Shown: positions 1-9,159, numbered from the stretch's first letter. The stretch: 64,000 nt of DNA from an uncultured Paludibaculum sp. (GCF_963665245.1 NZ_OY762267.1:1860001-1924000), one strand, 5' to 3'. The notes: generated by a model not told the origin, from the letters alone. Translations and numbers: made by a program.

Positions 1-54
1 GGTCCAAGCCAGCATCGCGGCCACCACTGTCATCAATATCGTCGTCTTCTTCAT
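1..54 (-). CDS. Start of an exported protein (cut by window edge)
   Basis: Only the first 18 codons are present. They read MKKTTILMTVVAAMLAWT, a typical signal-peptide start: basic N-terminus followed by a hydrophobic run. An AGGAGG Shine-Dalgarno lies about 6 bases before the ATG, which supports a genuine start. The gene lies downstream of, and on the same strand as, the cytochrome gene that ends at 205. The roughly 150-bp gap leaves open whether they share a transcript. The mature protein is outside the window, so no function can be given. Confidence 0.65.
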   Translation of the reverse strand, partial: MKKTTILMTVVAAMLAWT

Positions 55-204
55 ATTCAGCCTCCTCTCGGCTGTACTGACGGAAAGGCATCCCGGCGGC
101 CAGGTTCGACGCAATTTGTTTCCAACGATTTAGTGTCTAGAGGTGAGGTTTCGGACCGCAAGGGGTGCAGCCGCGCGGGCAACCGCGTGCAGCAATTGCG
201 GGGC

Positions 205-1722
205 TCAGAGCATCTGCTCGACGCGCGCTATCACCACGGGACGAGCCAGGTCCGGCGACAGCGCGAAGTCCGCCGGGCGGTGCTCGGGCTTAACCGTCTG
301 GTAGAGGGCTTCCACCACAAGCCGGCAGCCCTTCCCTGCCTGGACCAGCGGGAGATTGTAGTGCGTAAGGGCGAAGCCGGAGCGGAAGTCGTCGCCTGGC
401 TTCACGCCCACGGGGTCGATGTTCAGCGCCCCCAGTCCCTTCTCCGTGAGGCGGCTCCGGTCGAACCCCATGGGCAGGATCCGGCTGTCCTTCTTCTGGC
501 GGGCAGAGCCCAGAAGCGAATGCGTCAGACGACCGCGTGCGTCCACCGCTTCCACCTCGAAGATCTGAACCTGCTCCGGTTTCTCGATCAGTAGGTGATG
601 CGGCTGCAGCCCTTCGCCAATGCGGAGGCGTCCGGATTCGGGCTGCCAGTCACCGGATTCCCAGATCGTCGATTGCCGTTCATCCAGAAGTGCCACGCGA
701 AGCCACAGCCGGCGGCTGGGGAAACCCGTGGGTAGCTTGTGGCCGGCCAGGTTGTTGATGGCGACATCCACCAGCAACGCACCCGGCTGCCGGCGCGTGG
801 AGACCTGCAGTTTCAACGATCGCTCCAATTGGCTCTCCGCACGCTGCGTTGTCGTCTCAAGAACGGCGGCCTGGGCCGGATCGAGCCGGGCCAGCAACCG
901 CGGAATCACGGCGTTGCCGCCGATGAACTCGTGGCGCCCAAAGGGCGTTCGTGGATCGGTCGGTGGGAAGGCTCCACCCGGCGGACGGTGAGCAATGTAC
1001 TGTGCCGATTCGAGTGGCGGCATGTGGCAGCCTTGGCAACTCTTTCCGGCTTGGGGATAGCCGCTCGCCAGCCATTCCAGAAAGGGTGCCTGCTCGACGA
1101 ACCGGGCTGGCGCGCCCGCGCCGGACTTCAGTGGCTGCGTAATGACGGTGTGGCAGGTTCCACACAGGGCGGAGTCGAGGATGTGCCGGGCCTCCCTGGG
1201 TTCAAAGCCCGTGTGGTGGAGCATGGGCATCGTGAAGGGCTCGCGATGCGGCCCGAACATCAGGTTGCCGGTGCCGATCTCAAAGTTCGCGGTGAACGAC
1301 GATTCGACGCCAAGCCCTTGTGGCTGAATCTGATGACAGAGCGCGCACCCTACCCCGTCGTTGCCCAGTTCCGCGAGATCGGACACGCTGAGACCGCGGC
1401 CAGTGGCGCGGGTAGGATATTGCTGCATCGGCGCGTGGCAGCGCAGACAGGTATCCTCGATCGCCTTTCGTTGGGCGGGCGCCTGCTCCACTTCGAAACG
1501 CACCTTGGCGCGCCAGTAAGGATCGGCACTGGAGTGCGCCATCATGCTGCCCGACCAGAGCGGATACTGGCCAATCCATGGGCCCGAGTTCCAGGACTGA
1601 CCAGGCGCGGGAATGCGCGCGTGGCAGAGCGCACAGTCCTCGGACGGGACGAATCGAGGCGGGTCAGCGCCCCACGCCAGCACTCCGGCCAGCGCTCCCC
1701 ACACGACGGCTCTGGTTGTCAT
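205..1722 (-). CDS. Secreted pentahaem c-type cytochrome
   Basis: A 505-residue protein with an N-terminal signal sequence (residues 1-19) and five CxxCH haem-binding motifs (CALCH, CLRCH, CALCH, CGTCH, CQGCH), all in the N-terminal half. The C-terminal half has no haem motif and looks beta-rich. The spacing recalls the cytochrome c554 / multihaem electron-transfer group, so a role in periplasmic or surface electron transfer is likely; the partner is unknown. The ATG overlaps the stop of the upstream ECF sigma factor in an ATGA junction, so the two are probably translationally coupled. The haem motifs are seen directly; the redox role is inferred from the family. Confidence 0.85.
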   Translation of the reverse strand: MTTRAVVWGALAGVLAWGADPPRFVPSEDCALCHARIPAPGQSWNSGPWIGQYPLWSGSMMAHSSADPYWRAKVRFEVEQAPAQRKAIEDTCLRCHAPMQQYPTRATGRGLSVSDLAELGNDGVGCALCHQIQPQGLGVESSFTANFEIGTGNLMFGPHREPFTMPMLHHTGFEPREARHILDSALCGTCHTVITQPLKSGAGAPARFVEQAPFLEWLASGYPQAGKSCQGCHMPPLESAQYIAHRPPGGAFPPTDPRTPFGRHEFIGGNAVIPRLLARLDPAQAAVLETTTQRAESQLERSLKLQVSTRRQPGALLVDVAINNLAGHKLPTGFPSRRLWLRVALLDERQSTIWESGDWQPESGRLRIGEGLQPHHLLIEKPEQVQIFEVEAVDARGRLTHSLLGSARQKKDSRILPMGFDRSRLTEKGLGALNIDPVGVKPGDDFRSGFALTHYNLPLVQAGKGCRLVVEALYQTVKPEHRPADFALSPDLARPVVIARVEQML

Positions 1723-2414
1723 CGGAGCACCTCCGGGTTCGTTTCCTCGTGAATCAATGGTTGCCGCGTATCTTGCCCTTCCCCATCGAGCGCAACACGA
1801 AGCGCACGGCGGGCGCGCACCAGCCGGGTCCTCACCGCTTCCGTGGAGATCCTCAAGTCGGCCGCGGTCTCCCGTGTAGTCCGTCCTGCCGACACACGCT
1901 GCTCGAAGACCACTCGCAGACTCGGAGGCAGTGTCCGAATGCCATCGCGAACGGCCCTCTGCAACTCCCGCGCAGTGAGTTGTTCGAACGGGCCGGGCCG
2001 TCGAGCGGTGTGCGAGGATTCAGTCGCCTCGTCAAACTCCAGGGTCAAGGAGGGCGCAAACTTGCCGTGCCGCGCGCTCATACGGTGGGCGTTCAGAACG
2101 ATGCGCCAAGTCCAGCTCAGCAGGCGCGGCGCATCGCGCAACTGAGCCAGCTTTTCGAAGACCCGCAGCAATGCTGTTTGCGTCAGATCCTCGGCATCGC
2201 AGTGGTGACGGCAGAGCATCCTCGCTTGGCGGTAGACGCGCGCGTGCAGCCGGGCAAAGACGGCTTCCCGCGCATCTTCGTCCCCTTTGCGGGCGGAGTC
2301 GATAAGACACCGCCCGCCACTACACTCGCTGGCATGGGTGAGGCGCAGGCAAGGTGCGTCACAGAGCGGCGGCATTTTGTTGGTACGGACTCCGACGAAC
2401 GATTTGTCCGGCAC
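1719..2414 (-). CDS. ECF-type RNA polymerase sigma factor
   Basis: About 231 residues from a GTG start; the in-frame ATG at 2375 is an alternative, and neither has a convincing Shine-Dalgarno. Region 2 is recognisable around LIDSARKGDEDAREAVF and the HHCDAEDLTQTALLRVFE stretch. Region 4 has LPPSLRVVFEQRVSAGRTTRE followed by a helix-turn-helix ending VRTRLVRARRALR. This is the usual two-domain ECF layout. No anti-sigma gene is adjacent; instead the stop overlaps the start of the pentahaem cytochrome by 4 bp. Other targets cannot be read from the sequence. Confidence 0.85.
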   Translation of the reverse strand: MPDKSFVGVRTNKMPPLCDAPCLRLTHASECSGGRCLIDSARKGDEDAREAVFARLHARVYRQARMLCRHHCDAEDLTQTALLRVFEKLAQLRDAPRLLSWTWRIVLNAHRMSARHGKFAPSLTLEFDEATESSHTARRPGPFEQLTARELQRAVRDGIRTLPPSLRVVFEQRVSAGRTTRETAADLRISTEAVRTRLVRARRALRVALDGEGQDTRQPLIHEETNPEVLR

Positions 2415-2650
2415 GTTGAGCGCCAGTCAAAGCCGGCACCCATCGAACTGACAGGAAACCGGGCCGTGCGAGAGGACACACCCCTGGCCGTGCAGGATTT
2501 GCGTACCATGGAGCACCGGTCCGCAGATTCTGCGCGCCCCAAGCCGGGGAAATGACACCCGGCGCGTCACCCAACGACAGCGCCTGCATCTCCCATCCAG
2601 ATAGGGTTTCCCTGTCTGCTGACGGATCTCACCCAAGAGAGAGAGTATCG

Positions 2651-3178
2651 ATGAGTTTTCTGACACGGCGCCGCTGGTCCCCTTATGTCGTGGGGAGCCT
2701 GATCGGCGTTCTATCGTGGTTCGCCTTCGTCACAGCCGACCGGCCGCTGGGCGTCTCGACAGCTTTGGCAAAGACGGCCGGCATGGCGGAGCACGTCGTG
2801 GTGCCCGCCCACGTCGAAAGCAATGCCTACTTCCAGAAGTTCGTACCGGCCGTGGATTGGGAGTGGATGCTGGTGGCCGGTATCTTCCTCGGCGCCTTCG
2901 CGAGCGCGCGGCTCTCCGGAGACAACGCGGTGGAGACTGTGCCAACGCTGTGGAGGAGGCGGTTTGGTGCCTCGCCAGCGAAGCGCTACCTGGCAGCCTT
3001 TGCGGGTGGCGTGATTCTGGCATTGGGCGCCCGGCTGGCTAGCGGATGCACCAGCGGCAACGGCATCAGCGGATCGCTGCAACTGGCGGTTTCGGGCTGG
3101 GTGTTCTTTGGGTCGCTGTTCCTCTCGGGACTGGCGACCGCATTTCTGATCTATGGAAAGGACGCCTCTCTTGACTGA
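2651..3178 (+). CDS. YeeE/YedE family sulfur-compound transporter, first half
   Basis: A 175-residue membrane protein. The ATG at 2651 is chosen because an AGAGAGAG purine run lies about 8 bases upstream and the hydrophobic segment follows directly. Three to four hydrophobic helices are visible, and the loop SGCTSGNGISG matches the conserved cysteine motif of the YeeE/YedE (TsuA-like) family, whose characterised members move thiosulfate or related sulfur species. The next gene supplies the second half. Split YeeE pairs are known in several phyla; the actual substrate here is not established. Confidence 0.85.
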   Translation: MSFLTRRRWSPYVVGSLIGVLSWFAFVTADRPLGVSTALAKTAGMAEHVVVPAHVESNAYFQKFVPAVDWEWMLVAGIFLGAFASARLSGDNAVETVPTLWRRRFGASPAKRYLAAFAGGVILALGARLASGCTSGNGISGSLQLAVSGWVFFGSLFLSGLATAFLIYGKDASLD

Positions 3179-3713
3179 CACCCTTCCTAAGCTGCTGCTG
3201 GGGCTGCTGACCGGTTTCCTCTTCGGATTCTTCCTGCAAAAGGGCCACGTGGCCAAGTTCAAGGTGATTGTCGGCCAGTTCCTGCTGCGCGATTTCACGG
3301 TACTGAAGACGATGCTCACCGCGATTGTGGTGGGCGGCGTCGGCGTCTATGCGTTGAAGGCGCTGGGCCTGGCGGCGCTGCACGTGAAGCCCGCGCAACT
3401 GGTGGCCGTGGCGCTGGGCGGTCTGGTGTTCGGCGTCGGCATGGTGCTGTTGGGCTACTGCCCCGGAACCAGCGTGGCGGCGGCGGCCGAGGGTCATCGC
3501 GACGCGCTGTTCGGCATCCTGGGCATCTTCGTGGGTTCCGCGATCTTCGCCGAGTTCTATGGCCTGCTATCCTCGACGGTCATGAAATGGTACGACCTCG
3601 GCCCGGTGACATTGCCGCAAGTGCTGGGTGTCCCGTCGTGGCTCGTGCTGGCCGTGCTGGCGGTGGTCGCGCTGGTGCTGTTTCGACAACTGGAACGGCG
3701 TACACAGCCTTAG
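3171..3713 (+). CDS. YeeE/YedE family transporter, second half (DUF6691-like)
   Basis: About 180 residues with five hydrophobic segments. The conserved GYCPGTSVAAAAEG loop is typical of the second component of split YeeE transporters, with its own conserved cysteine. I prefer the TTG at 3171, with GGAAAGG about 10 bases upstream. An in-frame ATG at 3153 has no ribosome site. Either start overlaps the end of the first half, so the two are an operon. Together they probably form one inner-membrane channel for a reduced sulfur species. Confidence 0.85.
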   Translation: MTDTLPKLLLGLLTGFLFGFFLQKGHVAKFKVIVGQFLLRDFTVLKTMLTAIVVGGVGVYALKALGLAALHVKPAQLVAVALGGLVFGVGMVLLGYCPGTSVAAAAEGHRDALFGILGIFVGSAIFAEFYGLLSSTVMKWYDLGPVTLPQVLGVPSWLVLAVLAVVALVLFRQLERRTQP

Positions 3714-3759
3714 GCCTGCGCTACCGCCATCCCGGCAGGACTCCGGGCCTTTAGGCCAG

Positions 3760-4428
3760 CTACTTGCGCTTACGCACGCAGCCCGGGTACATCTTCTTGA
3801 GCTTCTCCACTTTGGGGTCCGAGACGTTCACAATGTACGGGTTGTCGTGGTTCAGCATGGCGTAGTTCTGGTGGTAGTTCTCGGCCGTGTAGAACTTGTC
3901 CAGCGGCACCACCTGGGTCACAATCGGCTTGCGCAGGACGTGCGCGTCGTTGAGTTGCTTGATATAGGCCTCGGCGACGCGCTTCTGCTCGTCGTTGGCG
4001 TAGAAGATCGCGCTGCGATACTGCGTACCGATGTCCGCGCCCTGGCGGTTCAGCGATGTGGGGTCGTGCGCAACGCTGAAAAAGATCTTCAACAATTGGC
4101 CGTAGCTGATCTTCGCCGGTTCAAAGGTGATGAGGATCGACTCGGCATGACCCGTGCGGCCCGTGGAGACGATGTCGTATTGGGCCGTGTCCTTGGACCC
4201 GCCGGAGTAACCGGAGATCACGTTGTCGACACCCTCGATGACCTCGAAAACAGCTTCCGTACACCAGAAGCATCCGCCGGCGAGCACGGCCGTCTGCCGC
4301 CCCGTGGCGGGCTTGGCATCCAGGACCGGATCAGGGAACGGATCCGTCGCGGCGGACATCATCGCGCCGCCGGCGAGCAAAGTGAGAGCCAGGGCCGGAA
4401 GCCGGGTCAAAAACCGTTTGGTAGCCAT
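3760..4428 (-). CDS. msrA: Peptide methionine sulfoxide reductase A, exported
   Basis: A 222-residue protein with a signal peptide (basic start, then a hydrophobic stretch LPALALTLLAGG) followed by the MsrA catalytic motif GGCFWCTEAVFEVIEGV. The cysteine in GCFWC is the nucleophile that reduces methionine-S-sulfoxide. The YHQNY motif near the C-terminus is also typical. Export suggests repair of oxidised periplasmic proteins. A GTG two codons upstream (4434), with AAGGGA five bases before it, is an equally possible start. The gene converges on the YeeE pair with about 46 bp between. Confidence 0.95.
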   Translation of the reverse strand: MATKRFLTRLPALALTLLAGGAMMSAATDPFPDPVLDAKPATGRQTAVLAGGCFWCTEAVFEVIEGVDNVISGYSGGSKDTAQYDIVSTGRTGHAESILITFEPAKISYGQLLKIFFSVAHDPTSLNRQGADIGTQYRSAIFYANDEQKRVAEAYIKQLNDAHVLRKPIVTQVVPLDKFYTAENYHQNYAMLNHDNPYIVNVSDPKVEKLKKMYPGCVRKRK

Positions 4429-4596
4429 ACGCACATGTATCCCTTACCTCTCTAGATGAATTCCCGCCCCACCGGGACCAGACTATTTTAGTCAGATTGC
4501 GGCCACAACCGGGTGAAATCCTGCCAATTGGATTGGCCGCGCCGGAAAGCGGGTCCTGCGGTTGCACCGGAATCCTGGAACCCGTCATAACTAGGC

Positions 4597-7335
4597 ATGC
4601 AGCGTCTTCGCTTGGCCGTTCTGGCGGCGTGTTTGTCCACAGTGGCAGCCTGGGCCGCTGAGGGGCCCCGCGAGCGGGTGGATCTCAACGGAAGCTGGCA
4701 GTTCCGGCTCGATCCGGCCAATGAGGGGCTCGCCCAGAAGTGGTTCAGCGCGCCCGGGCAGTTTACGGGCAAAATCGCCGTCCCTGGCGCCTGGCAGGCT
4801 CAGGGATTCGGTCAGCCGTCGGCACAACTACGGCATAACTTCGAAGGTACGGCGTGGTATCAGCGTTCCGTGACTATTCCAGCATCCTGGAACGGCCGTA
4901 GAACGGTACTGCGGCTCGGCGGCGCCCACCGCCGTGTCACGTTGTTCGTCAACGGGGTGGAACTGGGCGGACACGACGGTTTCAGCGCCCCGTTCGAGTT
5001 CGACATCAGCAGTGCCGTCAAACCTGGCGGAGAGAACTCAATCGTCCTGCGCATCGAGAATCCGCCTGTCGCCATCGAAGCATCGCCGGACAAACAGAAG
5101 CCACTGCAGCCGACGGGCATGCTGAACTACATCGGCAACTGGGGCGGCATCTTCGGCTCGGTGGAACTGGCGTCCCAGCCAACTACACGCGTTTCCTCGG
5201 TGCTGATCACATCGGACGTCGCGCGGCGGCGGATCGCGTTCCACGTCCATGTCGACACGTCGAAGCCGGCGACGCTGAAGGTTACCGTGCCGGGCGAAGA
5301 GCCCGTGACGAAACAGGTTGCGTCCACCGGGGAGGAGCAGCTAGTGGAGATCACGGCCGTGCACCTGCCGCTTTGGTCGCCGGACGATCCCCAGTTGAGA
5401 ACGGCCGTGATCCAACTGCTCGACCAGGGCCGCGAGATCGACCGGGTGGAACAGCGGTTCGGTTTCCGGGAGGTGTCAACCCAGGGCAACACGCTCCTGC
5501 TGAATGGAAAGCCGCTCTACCTGCGCGGCTACGGCGACGATAACGTGGAGGTCCTCACAGGCTTCCCGCCCTCCGCGCGCGCTGTCTTCGTCGAGCGTCT
5601 GAAACGCGCGAAGAGCTTCGGCTTCAACGCGGTCCGCTTTCATTCGATGACGCCGCCGGCCGAGTACTTTGAGGCGGCGGACGAGGTCGGCATGCTGGTG
5701 ATGGCGGAGCTGCCGGCCGCCTATACGCAGTACTTCTTCGCCCATCGCGACTTTCTGAAGCGCGAACTGACCAGCGTGCTGATGGCACACCGCAACCACC
5801 CTTCGCTGTTGAGCCTGGGCTTTGGCAACGAGTTCAACCTGCAGTGGCTCGAGAACGAACCGGACCGCGCGTCGTTCCTCGAGTCGGTGAGCGAGTTCTA
5901 CAAGGCGGCCAAGCAGCTCGCGCCCGCTACGCTAATCCTGTCCAACGACGGCTTCGACATGCGGCCCACCGACATGGTGAGCCTCTATCACGGCGCTCCG
6001 GCCGATCGCCCGACCGTGCGGCACGAGTTCGGCCAGTACTACTGTTCCCTGCCCGATCCAACCCTGATCGACGACTTCACCGGAGTCGTGCAGCCGACAT
6101 GGCTGCAGTCCAAGAAGGAGTGGGTGGCCGCCAATCACCTCGAATCCATCTACCCCACCTATGTCCGCAATTCGCAGCGGCTGCAGCAGTTGGGCCGCAA
6201 GTTCCAGATTGAAAGGGTGCGACGCGACGGCGCCGTGAGTGGCTATCACTATTGGCTGATTGTCGACTACCCGGGCGGCACGGGTGAGGGCGATTCCTGG
6301 GAAGAGGGTTGGTTCGACTACTTCTGGAGGCCGAAGGGCATCACACCGGAAGACGGCCGTGCCCTGAACACCCCTGTGCTGCTGATGCTGGACGCTGGTG
6401 TCGACAACCGGTCGTTGTGGGCAGGCGAGCCGAAGCAGATCGGCGTGCAGGTTTCCAACTACGGTGCCGACGCCGTACACAATGGCCGCCTCACCTGGGC
6501 CCTGCGCGATGGAGACAGGCAGCTCTCCGGCGCTGTCATGACCGGCGTGGAAGCGGGCCTCGGCAAAGTGTCGACAATCGGCGCCATTCAACTGGATACC
6601 GGCGCGCTACGCGAGCCCCGCAAACTGGATCTGGTGCTGACCCTCGATACCGGCCATGGCGAGTATCGGAACCGCTGGCAATTCTGGGCTTATCCCAGAC
6701 CGAGGAAGCTGGCGGCGCCGGCTCTCCCCGTGGTCTCCAACATCCGCTCGGCAGCGCTCCACCGGCAGTATCCCTGGCTGCAATCGGACCTGGCACGCCT
6801 GACGCCGCACGGCCTGCTGGTGACCGAGGAACTGGATGCCGCCGCCATGGCGCACCTGCAGGCGGGGGGGCGCGTCTGGCTGCTGCTGAAGCAGACACTG
6901 AGCCGCCGCGGCGTGGAGTTTTTCCCTGCATCCGGGGGCGCGGCCGGAACTTTGGTGAGCGACCATCCCGCGCTCGCCGGATTCCCGCACGAAGGCTTCT
7001 GCGATCTCCAGTTCTACAACCTCGTCGACGCGGCGTTCCCGCTCCCCATCGACGGCTGGACCTCGCAGGTGCAGCCCATCGTCGGCGGCATTCGCACAAC
7101 TTCACAGTTCCTCAGCAAGGCGAAGAATCTCTCCCGAGTGGCCTTCGCGGCGGAAGCAAAGGTCGGAGCCGGACGGCTGCTGGTCACGACGCTGAAACTG
7201 AAGGAACACTTCGATGAGGCCTATCCGGAGGCGATGTCGCTCTTCGACTCGCTGCTGCGATACACCACCAGCGAAGGATTCGATCCCAAGGAGACCGTTC
7301 CGGAAGCCGCCCTGCGCCGGCTGGTCGAAGAGTAA
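4597..7335 (+). CDS. Secreted glycoside hydrolase family 2 enzyme
   Basis: A 912-residue protein with a cleavable signal peptide (ending about AWA-A, residue 21). The GH2 sugar-binding jelly roll covers roughly residues 28-200, the Ig-like domain 200-300 and the TIM barrel 300-620. The acid/base is probably E412 in FGNEFNL and the nucleophile E477 in VRHEFGQYY, both on the GH2 pattern. The last 280 residues form an extra beta-rich and Rossmann-like extension. GH2 members act as beta-galactosidases, glucuronidases or mannosidases; the sugar specificity cannot be told from sequence alone. It stands as a single transcription unit, convergent with the GNAT gene only 6 bp downstream. Confidence 0.9.
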   Translation: MQRLRLAVLAACLSTVAAWAAEGPRERVDLNGSWQFRLDPANEGLAQKWFSAPGQFTGKIAVPGAWQAQGFGQPSAQLRHNFEGTAWYQRSVTIPASWNGRRTVLRLGGAHRRVTLFVNGVELGGHDGFSAPFEFDISSAVKPGGENSIVLRIENPPVAIEASPDKQKPLQPTGMLNYIGNWGGIFGSVELASQPTTRVSSVLITSDVARRRIAFHVHVDTSKPATLKVTVPGEEPVTKQVASTGEEQLVEITAVHLPLWSPDDPQLRTAVIQLLDQGREIDRVEQRFGFREVSTQGNTLLLNGKPLYLRGYGDDNVEVLTGFPPSARAVFVERLKRAKSFGFNAVRFHSMTPPAEYFEAADEVGMLVMAELPAAYTQYFFAHRDFLKRELTSVLMAHRNHPSLLSLGFGNEFNLQWLENEPDRASFLESVSEFYKAAKQLAPATLILSNDGFDMRPTDMVSLYHGAPADRPTVRHEFGQYYCSLPDPTLIDDFTGVVQPTWLQSKKEWVAANHLESIYPTYVRNSQRLQQLGRKFQIERVRRDGAVSGYHYWLIVDYPGGTGEGDSWEEGWFDYFWRPKGITPEDGRALNTPVLLMLDAGVDNRSLWAGEPKQIGVQVSNYGADAVHNGRLTWALRDGDRQLSGAVMTGVEAGLGKVSTIGAIQLDTGALREPRKLDLVLTLDTGHGEYRNRWQFWAYPRPRKLAAPALPVVSNIRSAALHRQYPWLQSDLARLTPHGLLVTEELDAAAMAHLQAGGRVWLLLKQTLSRRGVEFFPASGGAAGTLVSDHPALAGFPHEGFCDLQFYNLVDAAFPLPIDGWTSQVQPIVGGIRTTSQFLSKAKNLSRVAFAAEAKVGAGRLLVTTLKLKEHFDEAYPEAMSLFDSLLRYTTSEGFDPKETVPEAALRRLVEE

Positions 7336-7341
7336 GGCGCG

Positions 7342-7965
7342 TCAGTCCGATGCCACGGCCGCGCGGCGCGATCGCCGGGCCTCCACCGCGGTAATGACGG
7401 AGTGGAGCAGGCGGCGAGCCCCCCTCTTGCGCGCTTCGGCCGTATAGATCTCTTCCAGGCCATCGACGGGATCCATCCGGGAGCCGGCGTGTTGAAATCC
7501 AAGCTTGCGCGCCACGGCTGTCGACGCTGCATTTGCCTCTGAAATGGAGACAACGAACCTCCGGACGCCGCGCTGGCGCCCCGCCCACTCCATCAAACCT
7601 TGCGCTGCCTCGGTGGCAAACCCCTTATTGCGGAAGGCCGGGAAGACGGTGTAGCCAAACTCCACCGCATCCTCGGCCCACGACGCCAGATAGGGCGGAT
7701 TCGGAGCCGTATGGAAGCCGCAGAAACCCACCATCACCTTGGTTTCGCGGTGCATCATCGCTCGCAGCGCCCATGGCCGGTACTCTTCGTGCACCCGCAC
7801 ATCCGTCAACCGCAGAGCCACCAGGTCGCGTTCCATCCACCAGTCAGCGGGAATGGTGCCACCCAAAATCTCCGTGGCCCGGCGCCAGTGTCCGGACACC
7901 GAGGCTTCGAGGAACTCTTCCGGCAGCAGCTTGAGATTCAGACGTCGGGTTCGAATCGAAGTCAC
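7342..7965 (-). CDS. GNAT family N-acetyltransferase (RimJ/RimL-like)
   Basis: A 207-residue protein starting at a GTG preceded by AGGATGG. The central region carries a GNAT core: a beta strand (VMVGFCGF), then EFGYTVFPAFRNKGFATEAAQG, which holds the acetyl-CoA pyrophosphate-binding loop (RNKGFA on the R/QxxGxG/A pattern). A further strand is followed by the NAASTAVARKLGF segment common in RimJ/RimL-type enzymes that acetylate protein N-termini or small molecules. The arginine-rich C-terminus is a little longer than usual. The substrate is unknown. Confidence 0.85.
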   Translation of the reverse strand: MTSIRTRRLNLKLLPEEFLEASVSGHWRRATEILGGTIPADWWMERDLVALRLTDVRVHEEYRPWALRAMMHRETKVMVGFCGFHTAPNPPYLASWAEDAVEFGYTVFPAFRNKGFATEAAQGLMEWAGRQRGVRRFVVSISEANAASTAVARKLGFQHAGSRMDPVDGLEEIYTAEARKRGARRLLHSVITAVEARRSRRAAVASD

Positions 7966-8029
7966 CCATCCATCCTACCGTCCATGGGGCCGCGCCCGCC
8001 TTTCTCTTGTCGAGCGGGGCGACACGACG

Positions 8030-8713
8030 TCACGGCTTCGGCACGCCGCGTTCCTGGAAGCCCTTCCGGTCGAAAACCCGAACCAACCCCTCTTCGATCT
8101 GGCGAAAAACCTCGGCCGGCTCTCGCGTGCCATCGACTCTCACCGTATTGGCGGGCTTGTACCACGCATTCAGGAAGCCTTCCTCCCGGTGATAGTCCTG
8201 TAGACGCCTGTCGATATTGGCTGGAGAATCGTCGACGCTCCTCCGCTTCAGCATGCGCTCGCGCACCACGCTATCCGGCGCGTCGAGCACGACAACCTTA
8301 GGTGGCTGCAGCCCACGCTGAGCAACAAGCGAGTCGAGAAACTTCGCCTGCGCCTCGGAGTTCGGATAGCCATCCAGGATGAACCCCTTGCCCGTGTCGG
8401 CCTGCCCGGCGCGCGCGCTGATCAGCTCGATGGCCGCTTCATCGCTCAACAGCTCGCCGGAGTTCGGCACACCGCCAGAACCGCCTGGGGAGGCCTGATG
8501 TTTGCCCATGGCAGTCCGTGCCAGCTCCGCCACCGAGATCACCGGCACCTTGTACTTGCGGCCGAGGATCCTGGCCTGCACGCTCTTCCCGCTGCCCGGC
8601 GGTCCCACCAATATGACAACCTGGCCCAAGCCGAGAGGTGCCGGAGCCGCTTGCACCGTCAGCGGAAGTGCGGTGAGGGCCAGCAGGCAATACCCAGTTG
8701 CCGTTCGAATCAT
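8030..8713 (-). CDS. Adenylate kinase-like nucleotide kinase with an N-terminal signal peptide
   Basis: A 227-residue protein. Residues 1-23 look like a signal peptide (MIRTATGYCLLALTALPLTV, then an AQAAP-like cleavage region). The P-loop GPPGSGKS follows, then a nucleotide-monophosphate-binding segment, the GFILDGYPNSEAQAKFLD motif (compare GFxLDGFPR of adenylate kinases), and LID/CORE arginines in RRLQDYHRE. Length and motifs fit the adenylate kinase family. Export is unusual because these enzymes normally serve cytosolic ATP/AMP balance. The GYPN sequence replaces the usual GFPR, so the AMP-site arginine is missing. It may have another substrate. Confidence 0.75.
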   Translation of the reverse strand: MIRTATGYCLLALTALPLTVQAAPAPLGLGQVVILVGPPGSGKSVQARILGRKYKVPVISVAELARTAMGKHQASPGGSGGVPNSGELLSDEAAIELISARAGQADTGKGFILDGYPNSEAQAKFLDSLVAQRGLQPPKVVVLDAPDSVVRERMLKRRSVDDSPANIDRRLQDYHREEGFLNAWYKPANTVRVDGTREPAEVFRQIEEGLVRVFDRKGFQERGVPKP

Positions 8714-8761
8714 GTTTCCAGTCTAGCGGCCGGCGTGGCTCGATCCACAGCGCAACGCCAC

Positions 8762-8819
8762 TTGACTCCAATCTCCGGTCACTTCATACTCAGTTGCATA
8801 GGTAAGCAAACTTAGTATG
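8762..8819 (+). promoter_or_regulatory. Promoter and probable autoregulatory operator of the first PadR gene
   Basis: A sigma-70-like promoter is visible: TTGACT (8762-8767), 17-bp spacer, CATACT (8785-8790). An imperfect inverted repeat CATACTCAG / CTTAGTATG (8785-8793 and 8811-8819, 8 of 9 pairs) begins at the -10 element and ends in the start codon. A repressor bound there would block the promoter. PadR proteins commonly autoregulate through such dyads, but the assignment is inferred. Confidence 0.5.
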
Positions 8820-9146
8820 GCCAAGGCCACATTCCCACAAGGTTCCCTGCCGCTCCTCGTCCTGAAGATCCTCGCGCAGACCGGCCCGCAGCACGGCTAC
8901 GCCATCACGCTCAAGATCGAGCACCTCTCGGAAGAGGCGCTCAGCGTGGAGGAAGGGTCACTCTATCCAGCTCTGCATCGCCTGGAGGAGGCCGGCTGGA
9001 TCCAGGCGGAGTGGGTCGTCACCGGCAACAAGCGCCGCGCCCGCATCTACGAAATCACCGCCGCGGGCCGCAAGCAACTCCACGAGGAAGAGCAGCGCTG
9101 GCGCACCGCCACCGCGGCGGTCGATCGCATTCTCCGTCTGGCTTGA
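8817..9146 (+). CDS. PadR family transcriptional regulator
   Basis: A 109-residue protein with the PadR winged helix: GSLPLLVLKILAQTGPQHGY at the N-terminus, then the highly conserved EGSLYPALHRLEEAGWI recognition segment and the wing strands ending in YEITAAGRKQL. A short C-terminal helix follows for dimerisation. It lies 13 bp upstream of an ADOP-type permease, the usual acidobacterial pairing, in which the PadR protein is thought to repress the permease. No Shine-Dalgarno is seen and the leader is very short, so translation may be nearly leaderless. Confidence 0.95.
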   Translation: MAKATFPQGSLPLLVLKILAQTGPQHGYAITLKIEHLSEEALSVEEGSLYPALHRLEEAGWIQAEWVVTGNKRRARIYEITAAGRKQLHEEEQRWRTATAAVDRILRLA

Positions 9147-9159
9147 AAGAGGCTCCAAC

